A stretch of DNA of 64,000 nucleotides from Pseudomonas viridiflava. Its GTDB lineage: Bacteria; Pseudomonadota; Gammaproteobacteria; Pseudomonadales; Pseudomonadaceae. This document shows, piece after piece, positions 54,726-63,911 of this stretch. Position 1 is the stretch's first letter; each line of letters starts with the position of its first letter. The notes under the pieces are model-generated. The model was not told where the DNA came from. It made no database searches and was given only the letters and a program-made list of their open reading frames with translations. Location: contig NZ_UTBZ01000040.1 in NCBI RefSeq assembly GCF_900580865.1, positions 1 to 64,000 on the forward strand. Direction: 5' to 3'. Position numbers and translations under genes: made by a program.

Positions 54726-56216
54726 ATGTGGACGATGACGATGCCAACTGTTGGATATGCCCACCTGCGTGATGCGCTGAAGCTTAATGCATTTGCCCCC
54801 AAGCGCATTGCGATGATCAAACCGGTTACCCGGATTACCTTGATCGGTGAGTGTCTGGCGGTTCCAAACGGCGTCGCGCCGGCACAGGGTTCGACACTCG
54901 AGCACATCTTGTTTGCTTTGAAGCATGAGGGAATAAACCTGTGCATTCTTGCTCAGGCGCTTGAAACCGTTGAAGCGGACGAGTTGCTAGGTGAGTTGAG
55001 CCGATCACCTAACGGGGTATTTATCCGCAAGGCCTGTTTTCTTTGGGAAAGTTTCACGGGCAAACAGCTGGAATATTCCGTACCGGTTCGGGGCAACGTT
55101 GTCGCTTTGTTTGATCCCAAGCGTTATGTCACCGGGCCTGCAATTCGAAATAGTCGTTGGCGGGTAGATTTTAACGGGTTGGGGTCAATGCGTTACTGCG
55201 CCACAGTCGAGCGTACGACGGAGCTGCAGGCGCTGCTTGATCTGGACATCCTTGGTCGAGCCCAGGCTTTTATGGCGACGTTGCCGCCGGAAATGATGGA
55301 TCGGGCAATCAATTGGGCCTATCTGCATGAGACCCGCGATTCTTTCGCCATTGAGAAAGAAGAGCCCAACGAAGAAAAGTCGCGCCGTTTTGTTCGGCTT
55401 CTCCGCCAAGCCCATGAGCGAACAGAGTTGAGCGAAGACTATTTGGTCGAGTTGCAGAACAGTACGGTTTCCAATCCTTTCGATAAAGCTGTGCTTTTCC
55501 GTCATGAACAGAACCATTTACACAACGGCTTGAGAGGCGCAGCTGGCGTCAGCTATGTCCCGCCTCCACCGCAATTGTGCAGGGAGTTGATGGACGAGTT
55601 GATGAGTTTTGCCAATCACTCAGCCAAGCAGGTTGATCCGTTGATAGCTGCAGCGGTTGTAGCTTTCGGGTTTGTTTTTCTTCACCCGTTCATGGATGGC
55701 AATGGCCGACTTTCACGTTTCTTGATTCACCAGACGCTTTGCCACTCTGGGGCTCTAAAAAATGGTTTGTTGTTACCTTTTTCCGTAGCGATGAAACACG
55801 AAGAGTCCGGCTATCTCGAAGCGTTGAAGGAGTTCTCGAAACCAGCAAGAGAGTTCTGGAATGTCACTTGGCTGGACGCTGATCAAATGACTTTCGATTT
55901 TATTGGGCACGACTCGATCTATCGATTCTGGGACGGGACTCAATGTGCAGAATTTACCTTGCAGATGGCCTTGCGAGCATTGGAGGTGGAGCTGCGCGAG
56001 GAGACCGAGTTTCTTGAAAAATACGATTACGTCATCAAAGAGGTGAATGGGCGTTTTGACGTGCGGGGGAGCGACCTCTCGAAACTGGTAATGATGTGTC
56101 TGGACAACGGTAACAAAGTTTCAAAGCATCGACGTAAGCAGTATCAGTTCAGCGTACCGGAGGAGGTTTTCGATTTCATTGAGCAGATAGCGGGTGATTT
56201 CGATTCGGTAGGCTAA
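54726..56216 (+). CDS. Fic-domain protein, class II, accessory
   Basis: 496 residues (start 54726; in-frame ATGs at 54735 and 54741 are equally possible, none with a clear ribosome site). The active loop HPFMDGNGRLSR (H320) is complete, so AMP-transfer activity is expected. An inhibitory-type motif S206-x3-E210 (SFAIEKE) precedes the Fic core, as in self-inhibited class II enzymes, though the usual G/N after the Glu is K. The N-terminal 190 residues (SPNGVFIRKACFLWESFTG) are an accessory domain; the C-terminus is helical. Base composition is visibly more AT-rich than in neighbouring genes, pointing to acquisition by transfer. No antitoxin-sized gene accompanies it. Role in defence, signalling or toxicity is unknown. 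Confidence 0.88.
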   Translation: MWTMTMPTVGYAHLRDALKLNAFAPKRIAMIKPVTRITLIGECLAVPNGVAPAQGSTLEHILFALKHEGINLCILAQALETVEADELLGELSRSPNGVFIRKACFLWESFTGKQLEYSVPVRGNVVALFDPKRYVTGPAIRNSRWRVDFNGLGSMRYCATVERTTELQALLDLDILGRAQAFMATLPPEMMDRAINWAYLHETRDSFAIEKEEPNEEKSRRFVRLLRQAHERTELSEDYLVELQNSTVSNPFDKAVLFRHEQNHLHNGLRGAAGVSYVPPPPQLCRELMDELMSFANHSAKQVDPLIAAAVVAFGFVFLHPFMDGNGRLSRFLIHQTLCHSGALKNGLLLPFSVAMKHEESGYLEALKEFSKPAREFWNVTWLDADQMTFDFIGHDSIYRFWDGTQCAEFTLQMALRALEVELREETEFLEKYDYVIKEVNGRFDVRGSDLSKLVMMCLDNGNKVSKHRRKQYQFSVPEEVFDFIEQIAGDFDSVG

Positions 56217-56243
56217 CCCTGAACAGTCAATTTGTTTCAAAAC

Positions 56244-56291
56244 TTGACTGAAATTCCCCTCCAATGCGATATTGATAGTTAGCAAACTAAC
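56244..56291 (+). promoter_or_regulatory. Promoter with MarR-type operator
   Basis: TTGACT at 56244-56249 and GATATT at 56268-56273 are 18 bp apart. The palindrome GTTAG-CAAA-CTAAC (56278-56291) lies just downstream, next to the GTG of the MarR gene at 56295. Binding there would block the start of transcription of the whole efflux operon. Confidence 0.6.
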
Positions 56292-56294
56292 AGT

Positions 56295-56762
56295 GTGCAT
56301 TTCCCCGTGCCGAACGATCTCGACGCTCTCCAGATGAACATCAGCAGTGCCATGGTGGTGGCCGCCAGGCATTGGCGGAAGATCTGCCAGACCACGCTGG
56401 TCAACTATGGAATCTCCGAAGCCTGCGCCGTGCCGCTGTTGATGATCGGCCGCTTGGGCGAGGGCGTGCGCCAGGTGCAGGTGGCGCAGGCGGCCGGGAT
56501 GGAGAGTCCGTCGCTGGTGCGTCTGCTCGATCAGTTGTGTCATTCCGGCTACGTCTGCCGCACCGAAGATGCCCAGGATCGCCGGGCCAAATGCCTGAGC
56601 CTGACCGACACCGGTCGTGAACTGGTGCAAGCGGTCGAGATCGAACTGGTGCGCTTGCGTCACGAGGTGCTCGAAGGCATCGAGCAAAGCGATCTGGAAG
56701 CTACGCTTCGGGTACTCAGAGCTTTTGAGGCGGCCAACCCGCCATGGGTGGTTAATTCTTGA
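56295..56762 (+). CDS. MarR-family repressor of the downstream efflux operon
   Basis: 155 residues from the GTG at 56295. The winged helix is seen as VRQVQVAQAAGMESPSLVRLLDQL, with the wing around TEDAQDRRAKCLSLT. Flanking helices make the usual dimer interface. Its stop overlaps the TTG start of the FUSC gene, so repressor and pump are translated together. The inverted repeat before its own start suggests autoregulation. MarR proteins of such operons are usually released by aromatic acids or similar compounds; the ligand here is unknown. Confidence 0.9.
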   Translation: MHFPVPNDLDALQMNISSAMVVAARHWRKICQTTLVNYGISEACAVPLLMIGRLGEGVRQVQVAQAAGMESPSLVRLLDQLCHSGYVCRTEDAQDRRAKCLSLTDTGRELVQAVEIELVRLRHEVLEGIEQSDLEATLRVLRAFEAANPPWVVNS

Positions 56763-58822
56763 ACGGTTTTTTCTCCGGCATTCCGCCGGCCCGCGACTGG
56801 TTCTACGGGGTCCGTACGTTTGCAGCGTCGATGATCGCGCTGTACATCGCCTTGCTCATGCAAATGCCGCGTCCGTATTGGGCGATGGCCACGGTGTATA
56901 TCGTCTCCAGCCCGTTTCTCGGGCCGACCAGTTCCAAGGCGCTGTACCGTGCCATCGGTACCTTTCTCGGTGCGGCGGCGGCGGTTTTCTTCGTGCCGAT
57001 GTTCGTGCAGAGCCCGTATGTGCTGGTGGTGGTCATCGCGCTGTGGACGGGGATTTTGCTGTTCCTGTCCCTGCAACTGCGCACGGCCAACAACTATGCA
57101 TTGATGCTCGCCGGTTACACCCTGCCGCTGATTGCCTTGCCGGTGGTGGATAACCCCCTGGCGGTGTGGGACGTAGCAGAGGCGCGCACCGAAGAGATTT
57201 TCCTCGGCATCGCCGTTGCCGCCGTGGTCGGCGCGATGTTCTGGCCGCGCCGTCTGGCGCCCGTATTCAACGATGCCGTGAGCAAGTGGTTCGCTGACGC
57301 AACGACCTATAGCCTGAAATTCCTCAGTCGCGACGTGCAGCCCGAAGAAGTCACTGCGCTGCGCATGGCCATGGTTGCCAACTTCAACAGCCTCGAATTG
57401 ATGATCGGCCAGTTGCCCCACGAAGGCGCGCTACCGCAAACCGTGCGCAACACCAAAGAACTGCGCGGGCGGATGATTCATCTGTTGCCAGTGATCGATG
57501 CGCTGGAAGATTCGCTCTACGCCCTCGAACGGCGCACGCCGGAACTGGTGGAAAAGTTCGACCCCCTGCTGGCCGCAACCCGCGAATGGCTCGCTCATCA
57601 GGACGCCGATCTCGAGCGCTGGCAAGCGCTGAAAGGTCAGCTCGAAGCCCTGCAACCGAGTGCCGAAGCACTGCAAGACCGCAAACAACTGCTGTTCTCC
57701 AACTCGATTTATCGCCTCGGCGAATTCATCGATTTATGGCAGGACTGCCGCAGTCTGCAGGACGCGATTCTCTGCGAGCGCCAGGACAGCTGGCGCGCGG
57801 TCTACCGTCACTGGCGCCTCGGTCGTCTGACGCCGTTCATTGATCGTGGGCTGATGCTCTACTCGGCGGCCTCGACCGTTCTGGCGATCATCACCGCCTC
57901 GGTGCTGTGGATTCTGCTCGGCTGGCCGGATGGCGGCAGTGCGGTGATTCTCGCCGCGGTGGCCTGTAGCTTCTTCGCCTCGATGGACGACCCGGCACCG
58001 CAGATTTACCGGTTTTTTTTCTGGACCGGCATGTCGGTATTGTTCGCCAGCCTTTATCTGTTTTTGATTTTGCCCAACCTGCATGACTTCCCGATGCTGG
58101 TGCTGGCGTTTTCCATCCCGTTCATCTGCGTCGGCACCCTGACGGTGCAGCCGCGGTTCTTCCTCGGCATGCTGCTGACGCTGGTTAACACCTCCTCATT
58201 CATCAGTATTCAGGGGGCTTACGACGCGGACTTTTTTGCCTTCGTGAACTCCAACCTGGCGGGTCCGTTAGGGCTGTTGTTCGCGTTTATCTGGACGCTG
58301 GTCGCACGCCCGTTCGGCGCCGAACTGGCGGCCAAACGCCTGACCCGCTTCAGCTGGAAAGACATCGTCGACATGACCGAGCCGGCCAACCTTGCCGAAC
58401 ACCGCAAATTGGGCGTGCAGTTGCTCGATCGGCTGATGCAGCACTTGCCGCGTCTGGCTCTCACCGGCCAGGACACCGGCATCGCCATGCGCGAGGTGCG
58501 CGTCGGCCTCAATCTACTCGATTTGCTCGCCTACACCCCACGGGTGAGCGGCGCGCCGAACGCGCTGTTGCAGCAAGTGGTCAGTGAGGTCGGCGAGTAT
58601 TTCCGCGCCTGCCTCAAGGCCGGCGAACGCTTGCCGGCGCCAGCGCCGTTGTTGATGACCCTCGATCGCACTCGTCGCGCACTCAATGGCCACGGCGACG
58701 ATGAAACCCGTCTGAACCTGTTGCACGCCTTGAGCGGTTTGCGTCTGGCGCTGTTGCCCGGCGTCGAATTCGTCTCCAGTGCCGACTCCGAAGAACCGCT
58801 GCCCGATGGAGCGCCCCTATGA
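56759..58822 (+). CDS. FUSC-family inner-membrane efflux protein (AaeB-like)
   Basis: 687 residues from a TTG start that overlaps the MarR stop. Two blocks of membrane helices (about 20-165 and 360-520) are each followed by a large cytoplasmic region, the layout of AaeB and fusaric-acid resistance proteins. The start ARDWFYGVRTFAASMIALYIA and PYWAMATVYIVSSP are conserved. It should export aromatic carboxylic acids or similar compounds with the HlyD-like and NodT-like proteins encoded downstream. The DUF1656 gene follows with an ATGA overlap. Confidence 0.92.
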   Translation: MNGFFSGIPPARDWFYGVRTFAASMIALYIALLMQMPRPYWAMATVYIVSSPFLGPTSSKALYRAIGTFLGAAAAVFFVPMFVQSPYVLVVVIALWTGILLFLSLQLRTANNYALMLAGYTLPLIALPVVDNPLAVWDVAEARTEEIFLGIAVAAVVGAMFWPRRLAPVFNDAVSKWFADATTYSLKFLSRDVQPEEVTALRMAMVANFNSLELMIGQLPHEGALPQTVRNTKELRGRMIHLLPVIDALEDSLYALERRTPELVEKFDPLLAATREWLAHQDADLERWQALKGQLEALQPSAEALQDRKQLLFSNSIYRLGEFIDLWQDCRSLQDAILCERQDSWRAVYRHWRLGRLTPFIDRGLMLYSAASTVLAIITASVLWILLGWPDGGSAVILAAVACSFFASMDDPAPQIYRFFFWTGMSVLFASLYLFLILPNLHDFPMLVLAFSIPFICVGTLTVQPRFFLGMLLTLVNTSSFISIQGAYDADFFAFVNSNLAGPLGLLFAFIWTLVARPFGAELAAKRLTRFSWKDIVDMTEPANLAEHRKLGVQLLDRLMQHLPRLALTGQDTGIAMREVRVGLNLLDLLAYTPRVSGAPNALLQQVVSEVGEYFRACLKAGERLPAPAPLLMTLDRTRRALNGHGDDETRLNLLHALSGLRLALLPGVEFVSSADSEEPLPDGAPL

Positions 58823-59028
58823 TCGGTGATCTGGACATCAGCGGCATTTTTCTGCCGACCCTGCTGGTGTTGATGGGCATCACTTATGTGCTGTTTTTGT
58901 TGGTGCATGCCGTGCTCACGCGCGTGCACTTTTACCGTCTGGTCTGGCACCGGGCATTGTTCAACGTGGCCCTCTACGCGGTACTGCTGTACGGCGTGGA
59001 CTCACTCAGTCGATACCTGATGACATGA
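58819..59028 (+). CDS. DUF1656 small membrane protein
   Basis: 69 residues with two membrane helices (about 12-32 and 43-63). Such proteins (AaeX-like) are encoded between the FUSC and HlyD genes in aromatic-acid efflux operons. Function unknown, but the conserved position suggests a part in the pump. It overlaps both neighbours by four bases (ATGA). Confidence 0.9.
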   Translation: MIGDLDISGIFLPTLLVLMGITYVLFLLVHAVLTRVHFYRLVWHRALFNVALYAVLLYGVDSLSRYLMT

Positions 59029-59927
59029 AAAAACCGTTTTTGACCATCGGTCGCGTGGTACTGACCCTGCTGATCGTGACTTTTGCCGTTGTCCTCGTCT
59101 GGCGCATGGTGATGTATTACATGTTTGCGCCATGGACCCGTGACGGCCACATTCGCGCTGACATCATCCAGATTGCTCCGGACGTGTCCGGTTTGATTCA
59201 GCAGGTTGAAGTGAAAGACAACCAGTTGATAAAACGCGGCCAGGTGCTGTTCAGCATCGACCAGGACCGTTTCAAACTGGCCCTGCGTCAGGCCAAAGCG
59301 GCTGTCGCCGACCGCGAAGAAACGCTCGCTCAGGCCCAGCGTGAGGCCAAGCGTAACCGTGGCCTCGGCAATCTGGTGCCGGCCGAGCAACTGGAAGAAA
59401 GCCAGTCGAAGGTCGCCCGTGCGCAATCGGCCCTGGCCGAAGCCATGGTCACGGTGGACAGCGCTCAGCTCAACCTCGACCGCTCAGTGATTCGCAGCCC
59501 GGTGGACGGTTACGTCAACGACCGTGCGCCGCGTCCGCAAGAGTTCGTCACCGCCGGGCGTCCGGTGTTGTCGGTGGTCGACAGCAACTCGTTCCACATC
59601 GACGGCTATTTCGAAGAGACCAAACTCGACGGCATTCATGTCGGCCAGTCGGTGGACATCCGTGTGATCGGTGACCGCGCCAAACTGCGTGGGCATGTCG
59701 AAAGCATCGTTGCCGGTATCGAAGACCGCGACCGCAGCAGCGGCAGCAACTTGCTGCCGAACGTCAACCCGGCGTTCAGCTGGGTGCGGCTGGCGCAGCG
59801 GATTCCGGTGCGGATTGCCTTTGATGACGTGCCGGCAGATTTCCGCATGATCGCCGGACGCACTGCCACCGTTTCGATCATCGAAGACTCAAAGGTCGAC
59901 GATAAAAAGCAGGAGCCCGCGCAATGA
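59025..59927 (+). CDS. HlyD-family membrane fusion protein (AaeA-like)
   Basis: 300 residues. Membrane anchor at about 9-33, followed by the AaeA-like phrase FAPWTRDGHIRADIIQIAPDV. Lipoyl halves VSGLIQQVEVKDNQLIKRGQ and RSPVDGYVNDRAPRPQEFVTAG are joined by a short coiled-coil. It links the FUSC pump to the outer-membrane factor encoded next. Both ends overlap neighbours by four bases. Confidence 0.92.
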   Translation: MKKPFLTIGRVVLTLLIVTFAVVLVWRMVMYYMFAPWTRDGHIRADIIQIAPDVSGLIQQVEVKDNQLIKRGQVLFSIDQDRFKLALRQAKAAVADREETLAQAQREAKRNRGLGNLVPAEQLEESQSKVARAQSALAEAMVTVDSAQLNLDRSVIRSPVDGYVNDRAPRPQEFVTAGRPVLSVVDSNSFHIDGYFEETKLDGIHVGQSVDIRVIGDRAKLRGHVESIVAGIEDRDRSSGSNLLPNVNPAFSWVRLAQRIPVRIAFDDVPADFRMIAGRTATVSIIEDSKVDDKKQEPAQ

Positions 59928-61366
59928 GCAGGGCGCTGATGATCGCCGGGTTGGGCGTGATGCTGTCGGCCTGTCAGATGGTCGGGCCGGACTATCAGGT
60001 GCCTGAGGATGCAGCGGTGCAGCGCAAGGATTTTCAGGGCGAACTGGCGGTCGCCGGCAAACCGGTCGTCTCGGCGCCGGTGCCGGCGGATTGGTGGCGT
60101 CTTTATAAGGATGCGCGGCTGGATCAACTGGTGCAGCAGGCCATGGCCTCCAACACCGATTTACGCGTCGCGGCGGCGAACCTGCAACGGGCTCGCGCTC
60201 AGGTCGATGAGGCCGAAGCTGCGGGCGGCTGGAGTGCAGGTGTGAAGATGGGCGCGCAGCGTTTGCAAGAGTCTGGTCAGGCATTCTTGCTGCCGGAAAA
60301 AGTCCCGGTCGATAACGTCGGCGACATCGGCATCAGCGCTTCTTATCAGTTCGATCTGTGGGGCACCTTACAGCGAGGCATCGAGGGCGCCAAGGCCAAT
60401 GCCGACGCGACCCAGGCCGCGGCAGACACGGCGCGGATCACCTTGGTGGCAGACGTCGTGCGTGCTTACACCCAGGTCTGCGCGGCCAATGAAGAACGGG
60501 AAATCGCCGAGCATTCCCTCGACCTGCAGTCGCAAAGCACCACGCTGATCCAGCGACTGCGTGACGCCGGTCGTGGTGACGAAACCCAGGTGACCCGCTC
60601 GCAAACCCAGTTCAAATCCTTGCGCGCCGAACTGCCCCGCTATGAAGCCGCGCGTCAGGCAGGGCTGTTCCGTCTGTCGATGCTGTTGGCGAAACCGGTC
60701 GATCAATTGCCGGCCGGTACCGCTACCTGCGCAGAACTGCCAAAAATCGCTCAACTGGTGCCGGTCGGTGACGGCGCTGCGTTGCTCAAGCGTCGCCCGG
60801 ATATTCGCCAGGCCGAACGTCGTCTGGCCGCTTCGACCGCCGGGATTGGCGTCGCCACGGGCGATTTGTATCCGGACATCAGTATCGGCGCGACCATCGG
60901 CACTGTTGGTCTTATCGATGACTTGGGTGATCCATCGACCAACCGCTGGGGCTTTGGCCCGTCGCTGAGCTGGAAGGTGCCGACCAACGGCGCCCGTGCG
61001 CGAATCCGCGAGGCAGAAGCGGCGACCCAAGGCGCATTGGCGCATTTCGACGGCGTGGTGCTCAACGCCATTCGCGAAACCCAGACCGGCCTGGCCCAGT
61101 ACAGTGCATTTCTGCAACGTCGCGACGCACTGGCCGATGCCGAGCAATCGGCAAAACTCGCCGCGGACCAGACCCACCGCTTCTTCCAGGCCGGTCGCGA
61201 GTCGTTCCTCGCTGATCTGCAAGCAACGCGCACCTACACCGATGTCACCGCGCAACTGGCCGCCGCCAACACCCAGGTTGCGATGAGCCAGATCGATTTG
61301 TTCCTCGCCTTGGGCGGCGGCTGGGAAAGCGGACGAACGCACGCTGCAAGCCCCAGCAAACCCTGA
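59924..61366 (+). CDS. NodT-family outer-membrane efflux lipoprotein
   Basis: 480 residues. A lipoprotein signal with lipobox LSAC (Cys17) is followed by the mature start QMVGPDYQVP. OEP halves include DWWRLYKDARLDQLVQQAM and LLKRRPDIRQAERRLAAST. It forms the outer-membrane channel of the FUSC/HlyD pump. Unlike the NodT gene at 49079, its signal region is compact and undisturbed. A strong hairpin follows 25 bp after the stop and ends the operon. Confidence 0.92.
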   Translation: MSRALMIAGLGVMLSACQMVGPDYQVPEDAAVQRKDFQGELAVAGKPVVSAPVPADWWRLYKDARLDQLVQQAMASNTDLRVAAANLQRARAQVDEAEAAGGWSAGVKMGAQRLQESGQAFLLPEKVPVDNVGDIGISASYQFDLWGTLQRGIEGAKANADATQAAADTARITLVADVVRAYTQVCAANEEREIAEHSLDLQSQSTTLIQRLRDAGRGDETQVTRSQTQFKSLRAELPRYEAARQAGLFRLSMLLAKPVDQLPAGTATCAELPKIAQLVPVGDGAALLKRRPDIRQAERRLAASTAGIGVATGDLYPDISIGATIGTVGLIDDLGDPSTNRWGFGPSLSWKVPTNGARARIREAEAATQGALAHFDGVVLNAIRETQTGLAQYSAFLQRRDALADAEQSAKLAADQTHRFFQAGRESFLADLQATRTYTDVTAQLAAANTQVAMSQIDLFLALGGGWESGRTHAASPSKP

Positions 61367-61390
61367 GGCCGTTGCTATGCTTTGAAGTGT

Positions 61391-61422
61391 TGAAGGGGCG
61401 CCCCGTGCAAAGCGCCCCTTCA
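61391..61422 (+). terminator. Hairpin after the FUSC operon
   Basis: TGAAGGGGCG and CGCCCCTTCA pair perfectly around a 12-base loop. There is no T-run, so termination may be incomplete. Confidence 0.6.
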
Positions 61423-61459
61423 GCACACATTGCTAGCGCTGGTCTAGGGGAAACCAATA

Positions 61460-62095
61460 ATGAAAAACCCTTACGCTCTCGGCTTCTGGTGCGCCCTCGC
61501 AGCGCTGGTGCTGCTCTCGGCCACTTATTTCTACGGCATCATGCTGGCCCACCAGATCGACAAGGCCATGGTTTTCCTCGACAGCGCCGTCGCGCTGATT
61601 GCGGTCATGGCAATCGTCGTGGTCGCCTGGGCGTCGCTCCAAGTGCAGCGGGTGAAGAAACGGCAGCTTGAACAGGGCAAGACCCTCGTTCTGATCTGGG
61701 ACACCAAAGTCGCCTTGCGTCGGGTCGAAACCGTGTTCGACCGGTATTTCTGGGGCAGTTACTGGCAACCGGGGCGCACCTTCGCCGAAGTCATGGGCGA
61801 ACTCACCGGCACGCCGCTGGAAAAAAGTCTCGAAGCGCTGAAAAAGCAGTGTCTGGAACTCGACAAGCAGATTGATGGCGAGGGCTGGCACTGGCTCAAC
61901 AATGCCCGGGAATTGTCCGATGTCGCCACGGCTATGGCGCGCGAGCGTTATCAACTGGATTTCTGCGATCCGCGCGCTGATGGGCCGGGTGGGGCGGTGA
62001 TTGATCGGGATTTTGAAGTGCTGGTCTACACCTGGACCGCGCGGCTGAAAAGCTTTGATCATCAACTGGATGAGATTGAGGTTCAGTATTCCTGA
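61460..62095 (+). CDS. Two-helix membrane protein of unknown function
   Basis: 211 residues with membrane helices at about 8-30 and 42-62, then a cytoplasmic helical region of about 145 residues (basic just after helix 2: QRVKKRQ). I recognise no domain. The charge pattern places the large C-terminal part in the cytoplasm. It stands alone between a hairpin and a BIME, codirectional with its neighbours. The coding pattern and base use match the surrounding genes. Confidence 0.8.
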   Translation: MKNPYALGFWCALAALVLLSATYFYGIMLAHQIDKAMVFLDSAVALIAVMAIVVVAWASLQVQRVKKRQLEQGKTLVLIWDTKVALRRVETVFDRYFWGSYWQPGRTFAEVMGELTGTPLEKSLEALKKQCLELDKQIDGEGWHWLNNARELSDVATAMARERYQLDFCDPRADGPGGAVIDRDFEVLVYTWTARLKSFDHQLDEIEVQYS

Positions 62096-62119
62096 TTCTC
62101 GGCTGAATCATCTGGCCCC

Positions 62120-62183
62120 TTCGCGAGCAGGCTCGCTCCCACAGGTACAGCGTTGTCCTTGTGGGAGCGAGCCTGCTCGCGAA
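62120..62183. repeat. BIME/REP inverted pair
   Basis: 24-bp arms at 62120-62143 and 62160-62183 around a 16-bp loop, the tightest copy in the window. It is followed by about 200 bp without a gene before the YdgA-like start. Confidence 0.9.
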
Positions 62184-62387
62184 GGCGGACTGAAAAACAC
62201 CGAAACTCTTCCAACCTGTCGATTGTCCATTCCCCCCATAGACACTCTTTAACCTTTAAACATTGGGCCAGCTCACGCGCCCGGTGCTAATCTCCACCGC
62301 TGAATTCAGCGCAGTCGAGCCGCGACCCGGTTACGGGTTCAGGGAAGACGACCACACTCACAGCCACGGAAATCGATCAGGTCATTC

Positions 62388-63893
62388 ATGAATAAATCAG
62401 CAGGCGTGCTCCTCGGAATTGTTGTTGCCATCGGCGCGATCAGCGCAGGCGGGGCCTGGTACACCGGGACCAAGATCGAAGGCGTGCTGAACAACGCCGT
62501 CACCAACGCCAACCAAGAGCTGCAGACCGCGATGGCCGGCTCCAACGGCACTGCATCGCTGGAGCTGGTGTCGCTGGAACGCCACACCTTCACCAGCACC
62601 GCGCACTATCGCCTCAAAGGTGAAGGCGAGATGTTCGGTGATAAGCCGGTGGAGTTGCTGTTTGTCGATCACATCGAACATGGCCCGCTGCCGTTCTCGC
62701 GTCTGGTTTCGCTGAAATGGCTGCCGGTCATGGCCACCAGCAACTACGAGCTGGAGAAGAACGCCGCCACCGAGAAATGGTTCGCTGCCACCAAAGGCGC
62801 CGCACCGCTCAAAGGCGTGACCAGCCTCGGCTACGACGAATCGACCACCAGTACCCTCGATCTGCTGCCGTTCGAAACCGCACTGGATGAACAGTCGAGC
62901 CTGAAGTTTTCCGGCCTGACCATGAACATTTCCGCCAACGCCAAAGCACAGAAGGTCAAGGCGGACGGCTACATGGACAATCTGAAACTGGTGACCGTCG
63001 CTGAAGACCAGGCACCGGTGCAGGTCGAACTCAACGGTCTGACCCTGGCCAGCAACCTCGCCAAGAGCAGCTACGGCTACTACACCGGGGAAAACACCCT
63101 GGTGCTGACCAACAGCAAAACCACCTTCGGCACCAAGCAATCGGTGCTGGGCGTGAAGAACTTCGAAATGAAGAACCTCACTGAAGAAAACGGCAGTAAT
63201 GCCTCGGGCCGTGCTGATTACAAGGTTGGCGAAGTCAGCCTCAACGACAAGAAAATCGGCTCGGCGAACATGGCCATGAGCCTGAAAAACCTCGACATTC
63301 CGTCGACCATGTCGCTGATGCAGATCTACCAGACCAAATTGCAGCCTTATGAAAAAGCTGCCGCCGAGGCTGCAGCCCAAGGCTTGCCAGCGCCAGAGCT
63401 GAACCTGACCGAAGCGGAAAATGCGCAGGTCAAAGCCGATCTGCAAAAACTGCTGGCCGCCGGCCCGCAGATTGCCTTGGAAAACCTCTCGTTCAACACC
63501 GCCAACGGTGAGAGCAAGGCCAATCTGGTGATCGACCTGACCAAACCGCAATCGATGGATCTGCCGCCGGATCAACTGGGCAAACAACTGATCGCGTTGC
63601 TCGACCTGAATATCCAGGTGTCCAAGCCAATGCTGGTCGATCTGCTCAGCGTGCAGGCGCAACTCGACGGTCAGACCGATGCCAAAGCCATCGTCGATCA
63701 ATCCAAGGAAGCGGCCGATATGTTCGCTGGCATGGCCGTCGGTTCGCAGCTGGCAGTCGTCGACGGCACCAACGTCGTGACCAAGCTGCATTACGCCGCC
63801 AATCAGGTCGAATTCAACGGCCAGAAGATGACCGTCGAGCAGTTCGTCGGCTTCCTGATGAGCAAGTTCGCGGGCGTCACGCAAGTGCAGTAA
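62388..63893 (+). CDS. YdgA-family (DUF945) protein
   Basis: 501 residues. One N-terminal membrane helix or uncleaved signal (AGVLLGIVVAIGAISAGGAWYTG), then a large periplasmic region of repeated beta-rich segments. Characteristic phrases are YTGTKIEGVLNNAV, FVDHIEHGPLPFSRL and LSFNTANGESKANLVIDL. YdgA/DUF945 proteins are inner-membrane anchored and face the periplasm; their role is not well defined. It is monocistronic, with a weak AGG site before the ATG and a clear terminator after the stop. Confidence 0.9.
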   Translation: MNKSAGVLLGIVVAIGAISAGGAWYTGTKIEGVLNNAVTNANQELQTAMAGSNGTASLELVSLERHTFTSTAHYRLKGEGEMFGDKPVELLFVDHIEHGPLPFSRLVSLKWLPVMATSNYELEKNAATEKWFAATKGAAPLKGVTSLGYDESTTSTLDLLPFETALDEQSSLKFSGLTMNISANAKAQKVKADGYMDNLKLVTVAEDQAPVQVELNGLTLASNLAKSSYGYYTGENTLVLTNSKTTFGTKQSVLGVKNFEMKNLTEENGSNASGRADYKVGEVSLNDKKIGSANMAMSLKNLDIPSTMSLMQIYQTKLQPYEKAAAEAAAQGLPAPELNLTEAENAQVKADLQKLLAAGPQIALENLSFNTANGESKANLVIDLTKPQSMDLPPDQLGKQLIALLDLNIQVSKPMLVDLLSVQAQLDGQTDAKAIVDQSKEAADMFAGMAVGSQLAVVDGTNVVTKLHYAANQVEFNGQKMTVEQFVGFLMSKFAGVTQVQ

Positions 63894-63911
63894 TTCTGCG
63901 TTCTTAATAGC

